Assembly: GCA_013396635.1 (NCBI GenBank) | Contig: WBMW01003180.1 | Span: forward strand, 155,952-219,951 | DNA from: Penelope pileata | Taxonomy: Eukaryota > Chordata > Aves > Galliformes > Cracidae | Direction of reading: 5' to 3' | Length of the DNA stretch: 64,000 nt | Shown: one piece after another, positions 1-12,100 of the stretch | Layout of the letters: every line of letters starts with the position of its first letter | How positions within the stretch are numbered: the stretch's first letter is position 1 | The notes under the pieces: generated by a model | What the model saw: the letters and a program-made list of their open reading frames with translations, nothing else | Told to the model about the DNA's origin: nothing | The model's database searches: none | Translations under genes and position numbers: made by a program

Positions 1-665
1 TGGAGCTCTTCCTGGGGATGGACGAGGAGCTGCTAGAGAGCTTACGGATCAGGGTTGAAGGAGAGGCAGGGGAAGGAGACACTGTAGTGGGCATCTGCTA
101 CAGGCCACCTGGCCAGAAAGACTGAGTGGATGAGGCCCTCTACAAACAGATAGAAATAGTTTTGCGCTCACAAGCTATGGTCCTCATGGGGAACTTCAAC
201 CACTCCAGTATCAGTTGGAAGGACAACACTGTAGGACACCAGCAATCAAAGAGGTTCCTGGAGTGCATTGATGATAACTTCCTCTTCCAAGTGGTACAGA
301 AACCCATGCCAACTTCACGAAGTTCAACAAAGCCAAGTGCAAGGTCATGCACCTGGATCAGGGCAATCTCAAGCACAAATACAGGCTGGGCAGAGAATGG
401 CTTGAGAGCAACCCTGAGGAAAAGGATTTGGGGGTGTCTGCTGATGAGAAACTCAACATGAGCTGGCAATGTGCACTTGCAGCCTAGAAGGCAAACCGGA
501 TCCTCAGCTGCATCAAGAGAAGTGTGGCCAGTAGGGCAAGGGAGGTGATTCTGCCCCTCTACTCTGCTCTCGTGAGACCTCACCTGGAGTACTGCAACCA
601 GTTCCAGGGCCCTCAACATAGGAAGGATGTTGAGCTGTTGGAGNCATTCTATGATTCTGTGAAAT
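1..665 (+). mobile_element. CR1 LINE, internally deleted copy (endonuclease piece joined to RT 3' piece)
   Basis: This is a dead non-LTR retrotransposon fragment read on the plus strand. Bases 1-312 encode part of the CR1 ORF2 endonuclease domain: GICYRPPGQ, then LMGNFNH, SISWKDN and RFLECIDDNFL. Active CR1 copies normally have GDFNH at the second motif, so the catalytic Asp is Asn here. A TGA precedes the DEALYKQ stretch. At about 310-315 the sequence jumps, in another frame, to the far C-terminal part of ORF2 (FNKAKCKVMHL, then EKDLGVSADEKLNMS, ANRILSCIKRS, ILPLYSALVRPHLEYC). It stops after VELLE and jumps again at the N (644) to the 3' terminal 8-mer repeat (ATTCTATGATTCTGTG). The whole reverse-transcriptase core is missing. 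The copy continues past the left edge of the window. Confidence 0.93.
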
Positions 666-1894
666 AGCCTGATAATATAACAGCAGCTTTCACCTTTTCC
701 TTGCTTTACAAGAAACAAAATTCATGTCCTGCTGGTGTATCCCCTGAAGAAAATAATTCTCAATCCACTATGAAGATTGTAACTTCTTCCAAAATTGACT
801 CCAAACTCTAAAATCCACACTAGTGATACTGTTTGGAAATGGCAGTCATGGTATAGGATTGGGGAGCTCTCTAATTAAAACGGATCAAATCTTCATAAGT
901 CAACAAAGGGCTAAGTTTCAGTATAAATTTGGACCATAAATGCAGACAGTGAACCTTTCTGTACTTCATCTTGTGATGAACAGTCACCGATGTTTCCTCT
1001 TTTGTGAAAGACTGAGGTGACTGAATTGGAAAAGTTTAGTGTCAGTCTTCAGAGAAGGGAGTGCAAGATTTTTCTTGTTGAAAACATACTAAAGCAGTCC
1101 TGTTTTACTTGGAATTAACGGATAGCAAGGAATATTTGAAAGAAGGATCCTTACATCATTCACCAGTTTAACATGATCAGCTCTTGGACTCTTGCAGACA
1201 TGTTTAAATTAAGCAGAGCTCTCCAGACCTGCAGAAAAGGGCATGTTGTTGTCAGTTGGATTCCCATATGATCAAACTCTCCAGGAAAGGAGGGAAAACT
1301 TTTTATTATTGCATGCAAATATTTATTTCTGTGGAAACTAAACTTATATGCTTTAGCAGCTTGAAACTGCTGTGAACACTTCCAGCTCCATTCCCCAGGA
1401 CAGGATCAGAGCAGACTCTTGAAATTTATTACAAATACCAAAGGCAGAAGGGGGATGAACTGCACCTTGGAGGTGGAAGGAAAGAATCTCCCAAGAACAA
1501 GCCACAATCAACATGTCATCCAGACAAATTAATATCCCTACTCCCAGACAGAGAACTTTTTTTTGAAAGGGAGGGAGAAGGGGTGCTATTTTGATTTATA
1601 GGGATACTTCAGAATTCAAGACTTAGTTGTACTTTAGCCATGCAAGCCTGCTAAAGGTATTGCTTCTTACAAGCATTTCAGACCTTCCCTTCTTGAAAGC
1701 GCTCATCCTCAAAATAATATCTAGCAATGCTTCATCAAGCATGTAAGGACACACTGAGATAGAAGTCCAGACTGCAAACACAGATTAAAATTATTAACAT
1801 GTAGGAGAACACAAAGCTAGTTCCATTCCTAGACAAAATGTTTATTCTTTTAGCTTTCTGATTCACCTATCAAAGATAACTGGAGGGGGGAAGG

Positions 1895-1914
1895 AAAAAA
1901 AAAAAAAAAAAAAA
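1895..1914 (+). repeat. Poly(A) homopolymer run of 20
   Basis: A run of 20 A follows a G-rich/GGAA stretch. It has no recognisable retrotransposed sequence upstream, so I treat it as a simple repeat and not a processed-transcript tail. Confidence 0.9.
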
Positions 1915-2688
1915 CTGTTTATCCCTCCAGGCTGGACACTGCCTGCTGCCCTCAGAACACTTTCCCAGAGCTGCATCAGATGCTCATAAGTGCACAAGGG
2001 GACCAGCAGGGAGAGGCAACAGGGCACCCTGGCACCTCTCCTCCATCCCGCTCTTCGCATGGCCCAAACAAAATGGGCAGAGACATTTCTCTGCACAGGT
2101 TCTCTAATTAGTGAGAAAGATATTTCATACATAGATATAAATTCTATATTTGGTAGAAGGACCTTCTGAATCTGGCAACGTTGAAAGTTCACTGTGTTAC
2201 CAGGGAGCTCCTTGCATGTCACAGCTTCATGCTCTGATAAATTAGCATCTAATCCTAAAGGTGGCTCATTGGTTTTCAGTATTAGGCTCTTAATCTCCTT
2301 CTGTAGCTCAGGAATCTTCTCGCCCTGCACCTAGAGAGATCATCAGTCATTCCTTGCCCAGAGTTACCAAACAATATCCAGGTTTTTAGTGAAGATGTCA
2401 AAGTGTCTGTCTAAACATCTTCAAGCTTTGGCCTGAAACTGATAGGGGTTGAAAGTCTCCAGCTCTTCACTAAATCCTGACAGTTGGCTAACAACAAATA
2501 AAAAACAGTCCAGTGATTTACTGTTTCGATCCCACATTGTTGTGCTCTGTGTTTCTTTAAGAAAGGTGTGAGTATATGTGTAAGAGTCTTGAAATACAGT
2601 GGTTACCATGGGAATTATCTGTGTTTAGAGAGCGGAGGAGAGTAAAGTTCCATGTAAGTGGCCAGAGTAGAGTGCAAGTTAAACATAC

Positions 2689-2827
2689 CTCTTTGCAGGT
2701 CTAAATTACTTGCTTTTCTTCCCCCACTAAAAATATTTGTGAAAATATGCATAGATTGTCTGACGAGCTCCAAACTATTTTGCAACAATGCCAATATTTT
2801 CTCAATATTTCCCTTCACCTGTGAGTC
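2689..2827 (-). other. Exon-like open segment with good splice borders, gene unknown
   Basis: On the minus strand a long pyrimidine tract ends in TTTATTCTCCCAG at 2828. It is followed by 139 bp of open frame beginning DSQVKGNIEKILALLQN and ending SNLDLQR. A strong donor, GAG|GTATGT, follows at 2688. The predicted peptide is a plausible amphipathic helix, but I recognise no family. A second acceptor-like site (TTGTTGTTAG at 2488) lies downstream in compatible phase and opens into about 25 codons before a stop. A further open segment (about 2334-2100, GEKIPELQKEIKSLIL at its start) sits behind a weaker acceptor and is not in compatible phase with the first segment. This could be a lncRNA, a decayed gene or chance. 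The splice borders are what is seen; the exon is inference. Confidence 0.3.
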
Positions 2828-5653
2828 CTGGGAGAATAAAGCATAAGCAGGGGAAGGAGAAGTTTTTCTAAATACAGGCTTCCCTGAATTGCCTGACTGT
2901 GCTCCCATCCAGGACTTTGCTTATCTGGTTCGCTTCTCTTTAATGGTACTGAGTGCATTACTCTTACAGAACTAACAAATCAGAAATACAGGTACAGCTA
3001 AATGGATGTAAATTTAATTGGAAGAGAATGTTATATATATATAAATCATCAGGACAAATATCCCTTAGCATTTATATTGTGCTTTACATTTTCTAACTAT
3101 TCTGTGGATTTGTTGTTTTTTAACAAGTGTGCATTGTGCTTGGAACTGCAAAGGCCATGCCCCATAAATCTTTCTCCTCTTGTTCTCTCTTATTTTCATT
3201 TATCAACCTAGATTTTTCCCCCTTTCCTCACCTTCACGATAAGAGTATGATTCGCAGCCTCCACATGCGTGCATGCAGTTTGGGTCATTTATTTTCCAGG
3301 TGTTCAACTCTTAAAGCTAGCTCTGAGGCTCAGTGCAGGGTTCTTTTGCTTTTGTGTATGAAAATTCTCACACTTAGGCACAGAGATCATAAACAAAAAT
3401 TGGGCAGTCTGATGTCTTCCTTCTCTGGTTTCACAGGTGTTCATCTTGGATTCCAATAAATGAATGGTGATTTTCAAAGTACCCACATCCATTCTACCAT
3501 CTCCTGCATACCGCCCCTCACAAAAATGAACTGTGATGAACACTGCCAGAATAGCAGAACCAGATCACACCCTTTGCAGTAGACCTTTGTAAGGAACAAC
3601 AGCGACACCAGATAAGAAGTCGTTCCTTAATGCCTATTTAGAATTCACATACAATATTTGGTGTTACATGTTAGTATCTAGCTGATTCACCAAAGGAATT
3701 GAAACCATGACAGTTTGCCTTCGCCACTTTTGAAAATGTGTTGCTAGGGGCTTATTTAAATGCTAATGAGTAAATTGCAAGACAGCAATACATAATTAGG
3801 TCATTTCAAAAGAGTGGATCCTGAGGCTCTGCTGGTTCCAGAGTAGCCTTTAGTAAAGGAGCAGTGGTTTCCAGTAGGCCTTAACTAAGGAAAGGGAGCT
3901 GTATTTTCTCCTAGTTCTAGCAATGCCATGCTGGATGATGCTCAAGTCCTTTCATTCCTCTGTTCCTTCCTTTACCAGTGTTTTAAAAGTTATATTCTCC
4001 TTTGCAAAGGACAGATGAGTATCATTTTTCAGAGAGCTCAGGAGGAAGCTTTACCAAGGAATCAGAAGTGATTTAGTCCTTGCCTCACTGTGTTTGCTGT
4101 TCACTTTTACACGAGGCAATTGGTAGCGATTCAGCTGATGGGGCAAGAGAAGCCAAAGATTCCCAAAATACGATCACATTTAATTCAGGTGTATGACCAT
4201 GATCACATCTCCAAAGCAAGTTGATTGTTTGGTAAATATACTTCCTTCTTGTAGGCAGTATGGGAAAGCTGGCATTTTAGGAGGGATGTCGGCAAGACAA
4301 TAGTAGTGAACAGATGGAGAATAGGTGCTGGAAAGGTCTTTCACAATTGGAGCCGTACTACCTTCAGCAGAGCAAGAGTGCCGTACAGGTAAACTGTGTC
4401 CATTTCCACTACAATACGGACTGCATTTCCAGGCCCTGAAAAATGGCAGATCTTGAGCATCCCGCTACCACCTCAATTGCAAAGGAAGCACTGCACCAGT
4501 ATGAACTTCTCATTGAGTTGAATTGAACCCATAATACAAAGACACAACTGAAAGGGTCTCCCAAAACAACTCTCACATAAAAATTACATTTTACATCTAG
4601 ACAATGCGCTCACTTCCCTAATATCTGATTTACCACTCAGTTATTGCTCTTCAGATTGTTATCTCGATTAATCTAGCTAATTCGATGAGTGTGGGAGCAT
4701 TATGCCAACTTCCCAGATAATCCCAGTGAGGCCAGGTAGTGTTAGCATCTCAAAGCATGCTAGATGCTTCTCCGGATCAATAAAGACCCATTCCTGTAGA
4801 TCCTGCTACCTAAATATTCTACAGTTATGGTAACCTCTATGAATGCTTAGCAATAAATACCATTTTCCATGAAGCTAGTTCTGTTTCAAAAAGTAATCAC
4901 TTGCATATGCATGGTACAACTGCTTTCTCCATAAGCCGATGTCACATCACCTCCTTCACTCTGTTCCTGTGGCAGCACACAGCAAGCAGTCATACACTAG
5001 TCTGTGGTTTAACCCACTATCTGAGGACATGAGCTAAATCTGTGTTGTTCTGCTCATGTATATGCACGAGGTCTGAAAATATTCAGAGAAAAATCCAAGA
5101 GCATAAGATGCATCAAAAAAGCATGGCAGAGTAAAAAACTCCTAGTAGCCAAGCAGCCCCCTGATTGCCTTGGGGAATACCTTGTACTTCCCGGGTCAGT
5201 TTTAAGGAGACAGGTTAGAAATGCAGAAGGTGTCTGGAGAGAGAAAACAGTCATCTTGTCACAATAGTGTCCTGGACGTCAACACCATTCAGCGAAAATG
5301 AGTATAGATAACTGTCCTCTTATGCTCTAGAAAGTAGGTTTATGAAACTCCAAATGGCAATGTTAGTGTGGGATCGTTTGTGGTGTGTTCCCTTCCACCA
5401 CATGCCTCCCTGGCAATCTCACCCTTCTCTACCTGGTGGACAGACTGGGGGTCAATTTTACTCTCGGTTTACTCTCACACTTCCACAGTACGCTCAAATC
5501 ACGGATGTGGGTGCCATGGTAGCAGGACGACCCTGTTAGATGGACCTGCCTGTACTCGTGCTCCTGGGGAGCCTGCGGTGCATGGGACAAGAGTCTTAGC
5601 TCAGCCTTTCCTGCCCCTCCAGACACAGAGTGGTACACAGCCCAAGTGTTGTT

Positions 5654-6118
5654 TCATAGATCTTATAGAATTATAGAATCGTTAGAGTTGGAAGGAACCT
5701 TAAGAGGTTGTCTGGTCCAACTCCTAGCTAGACCAGGTTGCTCAGAGCCCAATCCAGTCTGATCTTAAATGTCTCCAGGGATGAGGCTTTCACTGCTTCT
5801 GTGGGCAACCTGTTCCAGTGCTTCACCACCCTTTCTGTAAGAAACTTTTTCCTTATATTCAGTCTAAATCTCCCCTCTTTTAGTTTGAAACAATTTCCCT
5901 TTGTCCTATCACCTCAGACCCCACTGAAGAGTCTGTCCCCCTCTTTCTTGTAGCCCCCCTTTATACTGAAAGGCCACTATCAGGTCACCTTGGAGCCTTC
6001 TCTTCTCCAGGCAGAACAGCTCCAGCTCTCAGCTTGTCCTCACAGGGGAAGTGTTCCATCCCTTGGGCCATTTTTGTGGCCCTCCTCTGGATGTATTCCA
6101 ACAGGTCCTTATATCTCA
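5654..6118 (-). mobile_element. CR1 LINE, 5'-truncated 3' end
   Basis: Read on the plus strand, it begins with the reversed 3' terminus (TCATAGATCTTATAGAATTA). The standard antisense CR1 phrases follow: GTTGGAAGGAACCTT, GGTCCAACTCC, GGGCAACCTGTTCCAGTGC and GTGGCCCTCCTCTGGAT. It fades after ACAGGTCCTTATATCT. About 460 bp survive, all from the terminal part of ORF2 and the 3'UTR. It belongs to the same general group as the copy at 55189. Confidence 0.95.
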
Positions 6119-9100
6119 ACATTATTTTAGCTTTATGGAGAGTATTAGCCATTACAAAATAATTTGTAGATGAGGCAATGACATAAAAAATTCAATATTA
6201 CTTTATTAACTATCAGTTTTACAAATTCCTGACCATTTTACCCAACCTTGCCAAACACCTACAGTGTGTTGCACAAAACACTTGCAGTCTTGCAGGGTAA
6301 CTTTGGATTTTTTCAAGACCCTTTCCACGCTTAAAACATGCTTTGCTGGATCAGACCTCAAACATTCAGGTACTTTTTAGCTCATTCATGTACCATAACA
6401 AGGTAGTTCATACTAGATTTTCAATTTACTTGTCCATTTCAGTAGTCATTCTTCACGACATGGGTAATATAAAGCTGCAAGCATTACTGTATCGTGGAAC
6501 CATGGAACACTGACTACCAGCATTTCAGTTTGCCTCAGAAAAGAAATAGCATGTATCATTTGTAAATTTTAAAACAAATTAAGTAACGTGGGAAAGGTAT
6601 TAAATAGAGACGCCTTAAAAACAAGTGGGGAAACTCAGTCTTTCTCATTGTGTTAAGAGAGTGTGACAGCATATGGTACATAGTGGGTGGTTGTTCTAAA
6701 CATAACATGTATGTGTTCGACCTAAAATGTTTTATTGGTTCCTACTTATGACAGCAGCAGCTAAAAATGAATAATGACTGTTCTTTCTATATCAGCAGCG
6801 TGTAAAGACCCAAGGAAAAAAAGTTTTTATATGCATAAACATTTTTAAGCAGCCATAAGACTGTTTAACATAGAGTTTTCTACAAAGTACTCAAATGTAA
6901 TGTTTCGTCTTCATGAAACCATAGTAGTACAGAATTATTAATTACCACTATTATTTCTATGTAATTCCAAAATATGTCCAAAAGAGGTAATCATTTGCTC
7001 TTCCCCCAGATTTACTGCAGCTCTCGTGGGGACAACATCCTTTGAGAGTATAGATTTAAGGCACTACACTACGTGCCCAGGTTAGCTTAATACAAGGAAA
7101 AACACAAGTCATGACCACAAGTCTCCTAGATCTGCAGGAGACAACAATTATATCCCCATCATCATTGTGACCAAGTGCCTTATAAATGTGAAAACTGCAC
7201 AGAGAGAAATCTCACCACTGTCCCCTCCCTTTTCCCCTCTGAGAGATATTATCATGGAAGGAACTCAGGCTGAAACTGGGAAATCTTGCAGCGTACATGC
7301 TCCAAATAAGGCCAGCTCGTTACTAACCTGTCCTCCTGCGGCAGCGATTCCCACTTTGGAGGCCAGCTGCCAAGCACGTTCCCTCTTCCTCCCACATGAG
7401 TTTCATCCTTGTGGTCAGCTGTTTCTTGGAAGCTAAGGAGCATAATTGATATTGCAGGCTGTGCACAGAATGAGCTTACACAACTTTGTGAACATGCTTT
7501 TCTTGCCCTCTCCACCCACCTTTCTCTAAAGCTATGTGTTTGGTGGGAATAACAGGATTCAGGTGTCAGCTCTGTAGGTGGAGCTCAGGTGCTCTGGCAG
7601 AGCAGTGTCCTAATCCCCTTACAGGGGATCAGACCATGCCCTGGTGACTGCCCATTGAGTGAGCTCAACAAAACACCATGAGGGGCCCGTTCCTCACCCC
7701 CTGCATGCCAGCAGTGCCAGCATTACTGGCTGGTGAGGGACCTCTGGGTGTAAAGGGAGGCTCAGTGGTCAATCTGTGTGCTGGGAAAGCAGAGATGTTG
7801 CACATGTGCCTTCTGAATCCGTGTCACCTCTAAATTTCATCTCCCATGTAGCTCTTCTGGTATCTGCTGAGTCTCTGGTTACCGGGTGTTCAGAAAGCCA
7901 TGTCTGGCCTGGTGGGTGTGAGATCATTCCCTAACCACTGGCTGTGAGAGGGATGAAGCACATTTTGTGTCTGTCCCAAAGCAGCACAGCAAATTTAGGA
8001 GATATATAGGCTTTGACACAAATTCAGAACTGCCTGTGGGTTCTGTGGCTGTTTTTGTGGGATGTTTTTTCGGTTGGGTGGGTGGGTTGTTTTTTTTGTT
8101 TGTTTTTATTTCTTCACCCATATGACACAAATGCACACCTTTCCAAGAAAAGAACTACAAAGCCACTCAGCAGCCAGTGCCCTGACCTCAGGAGGATTGA
8201 CGCCTATGGGCTGTACAAAAAGGTTTGAGGAGAAAACACCTGTCTTGTGTCCGTACAGCGCTTTCTCCCTGAGAAAGGAGAAAGCTCACCCACCCAACCT
8301 GCTGCAGTAGGCTTTTATCAGAGTTAGAGCACAAGAAAATCATCCTGGCTCGTCCAAGTCTGGAAAAGGAGACACCGCTGAGGTATTTTGTCCTTTAATT
8401 TTTATTGTCATAAGAACCTCCTATCTCCTTATTCATAGAAAAGGATATCCAGCCCCACATCCGGAGTTTGTATTAAAACCAATATTGGTTTTAATGAATG
8501 ATAATCTGACAAAGCATTCAGATAGCCTGACTATTATGAAACCTGTGCATCCTGATTTCACTGTTTATTATGTATGTAGCCTCAAACACTTGAGCATGCT
8601 CTTAAAATGCCTGAGAGATTCTTGCCCCAGAAGATTCTAATCTTCTAATCTTCTAATGTACAAATCACTGAGCGAAGATATGCAAACTACTGTGGGGGAA
8701 AAGAAAAACAATCACAACAAAGACAAGTGTGGGAATTTGGTTGCAATAAAGTTATATGATCTCTGGTAATACGTACATCACATTATGTACTTTTCCCAGA
8801 TGAATTAGATTAGTTTACATTTATATAGCACCACTCATTTATTTTACTGATGCCAAATGCGTTTACACAGGAGGTATCTACAAAGGTACTTGGGAAACTT
8901 TACATAGCATTGCAGTACAGTGGGCAGATAAATCCTGAGCATAGAGGACCAGCATTATCCCCACCTCTTGCAGCACTGTGAAGTCACGTGTGATGTAGAA
9001 GGAAGAGTAAGGTCACAGAACACCCCAAAAGACTGAGGAGACAAGAAAAACTGTCAAAGAGCAGCTGTCACCTCCTTAGAAACTACTCTTCCAGCTGTAT

Positions 9101-12100
9101 AATATTCAGATATGGGAGAAAGAATCTCTTGTTTATTAAACACAGAAATAGAAATTTGCTGTATCTGAGTTGTTGGTAGTATGATTACAAAAACTGACAG
9201 AATTTGGATTCACTTTGATAAAGCTCAGAATAATTAATATCAAAATTTCCAGTGGTGTTTTAGATTTGTTGTTTGAGACTACATGTATTTCTGGTAAAGA
9301 GTTTGCTCCAGTGCTTTACTTTAGTGGTATTAAAGGAGTTCTCCTATGTTAAAAGTTTTATATTTGGATGGGTATTAAAATTAAAGGCAAACTTTATTAA
9401 ATCACTGTAATATAGTAAATGTAATGAAATATGTTTTAAATTAAATGGTTTGGAAGGAAAATTTGTGTAACCATTGCCAAGCAAGGCTCTCTTCAGAAGT
9501 AAAACTGCAGTTTTAATATATAGTTCTTTCTGAGTCTTATGTAAATTGTCCAGTTTTTCTGTATTAAAAGGCTGAAGAAAGCATAGAAAACATTCATGTG
9601 GAAAGCATTCATTTCCTTAATTTTAAAGCATTTTTGTCTAACCAGTTTAAATACTAATTTGAAGTGCATAAAACTGAGAGGAAAGTCACCAAATATCTGC
9701 ACACAGAAGGAACTCAATAGGTGGTATTTATGTGCCTGTCTTCAGTAAAGCACAATCTTCTTCTTCAATGGAAAAGGTTATGAAGCAGCTCAAGTTGCAC
9801 AACTGAGTGAAGGCAGACAGCTTCTCTTCAGTTAGGAGTCCAGTCACAGTGGAGGAAGCCTGATGTAAATATTTATTTTCTTTTAATAGGTTTCTGTAGG
9901 ACCTAGACATGATTTATTTCAAGTGGGAGTACTGACAGCAGTTAAAATGAGAGAAGTCTTTTCACAGTTTTATTGAATGGATTCTATCAATAACATTGGA
10001 AGAAAAAAGTTACCTTAATTACAGACATTTAAAAGCTAGTGAAAACAAATCATGCTCCAAATCATAACTTTAATGCATTATTTCATAACGCACTGCACAG
10101 ACAAATAAAACATATTGTCTTTCTTCTGCCTGATTTCCCCCAAAGCATTTCTTGTTGGGCCACATTGGAAATGCTCAGTACAACTGCATGGGTGGGGATG
10201 GGCACAAAACCCTTGACATGGGTGGTGAAGAGACTCGTGGAAGTGGCAGTGGGTTATGCAGATCAGGAAAGAGGCAGAGCCAAGGGAGATGAGAGTGGAG
10301 CTTTGTAAGAGTAGTTTTTGGGGAATATCTCTGCATAGCAGTTCCAAAGATGGCTTCAGCACAGAAAGGATGAGCACGTTATGGAAATTCACAGCTGAGA
10401 TGACATTGGGAGACATCTCATACATACTCTTACATACATAGGATGGACTTTCCCCTAAAAGGAGTCGGGATGGTTCCAAAAGTCATCTCCAACTGTGATA
10501 AACATGGGCACCAGTATTCACAGAGGCCACTGGAGCTGCCCTAACACAGCTTACAAGGCTGTCCTGGGGATGTTTTCTCCTGCTTGTGCTTCCTCCCTCG
10601 GGATCTGTGGTGGACTCTGCCTATTACACCAGGTCTTCCTATCATCTTCACAGCCCATTCACTCGAAGAGCTCTCAGACATAACTGACTGGTACTTGGAG
10701 GAGTGTTGTGTCAGTACTTGCCAAGCCCTCTCCTGTATCAGCTACTCAGAGTTAAGTACACGCTTCAATATTTTACTGGATCCAGGCCCATTCTCACACA
10801 CAGAAAACAGAGAGGGACAGCTAGGAAGGGTCAAGGAGTTATGGGACAGTGCTCTCTAGGAGAACACAAGAAATGCCATTAAATGGGATTAATTGCAAGA
10901 ATTTTAAAAAACATTGATGCCATTATCCAGCTGTTGAGTGACCAAGTATCCAGTGTGCACACATTTCCAAAAAAAATTAAATTATGGACACAGGGCAAGA
11001 AGTTGTCTAGCACACTGCTGAGTGCATGGGATTTATGTTAGAGTAGTTAGTATTAAATTACACTCACAAAGTAGTATCCAAATATCAGCAGCTGTGACTT
11101 GTATCCATTATTTCTCTTCTCCCCCAGATATAAACCTTCCTCACCTTTTTAATTAGAAAAGCTGTTTATTGACAATGACATGGAAACATTTTACATGTTG
11201 TTGTCTAAAAATGCCATTATTAAATAAGCAGTAAAGTATGTTCAGCGGAAAATAGAAATGACCTTTAAAACAATGTCAAGCCCACACACTCCATGAGTTT
11301 TGCATAGGTATGTGTTACTTTAAGAAGAGAAGTTGCTGTATATTACCAGTTACGTGACATGGAAAGCTGCTATGGAAAGTATCTTTGGTTAAAGAAGTGT
11401 AAGACAAATAAATAATTAAAAGCTAAAGTGCGTAACAATGCAGAACCGACTTACCTAGTAAACTACCAAATTCAAACTTGATCATGGGAGGACTGATTTT
11501 ATATTCACAGTAACTTGGATAAGGATGAATTTGTTTTTAATGTTGTAAAATATTTTATAGAAGTTAACTGAGGTCAGGACATCTGCCTTTTTGGCTGACT
11601 CATTCATCGCTTGCACGGCAGCCTTCTCACACGTAACAGAGAAGCACTGGAGTCATGCAAGGAGAGAAGCAGCACAGAGAAACCCATGATGAGAGGCTGA
11701 ATTCACCTGCATAAAAGTATGACATTTTTCAGAAACAAGCTACAGGAAAAAAAATAAAAGAATTAGGCAAGGATGGGTCTTCTCCTCTGCTTAATACCTG
11801 CCATGGAAATGAAAAGGTTGTGGGGGCGTCACTGGAGATGTCACACAGACCTGCCAATTCCAGACAATCAGCAGATATTTTCATGCTACTATTGGCAGTG
11901 GTACCACTTTTTTGGTTTGTGTTTAGAGGAGGGAGAGGAAGAACACGTAAAGCTCTTTATATGACAACAGGGAATAACAGCGACTTTGGTTAATAATTTT
12001 TGAAGTATTGTGGACTTATACCAAGAAGCCTCAATAAGCTGCTTTAATAAGGATGCAAAAGTAACTGGGCAAGAGACCCTGTGCGTCATGTCTCTTGTGG

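Larger units (their letters stand above)
666..5653. other. Intergenic DNA between two CR1 copies
   Basis: I see no recognisable gene. The stretch holds a 20-base A run (1895-1914), a minus-strand cluster of exon-like open segments at about 1.9-2.9 kb (separate entry), and otherwise unique AT-rich sequence. Confidence 0.6.

Noticed and set aside
126..461. 111-codon open frame at the left edge as a cellular gene
   Set aside because: It is the CR1 endonuclease fragment running across a deletion junction into a wrong frame.
1863..1935. Poly(A) run at 1895-1914 as a processed pseudogene tail
   Set aside because: No retrocopied coding sequence or target-site duplication was seen upstream of the run.
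5738..5953. Plus-strand frame rich in Leu, Ser and Phe
   Set aside because: It is the antisense of a CR1 3' end. The near-identical frame at 55214-55648 arises in the same way.
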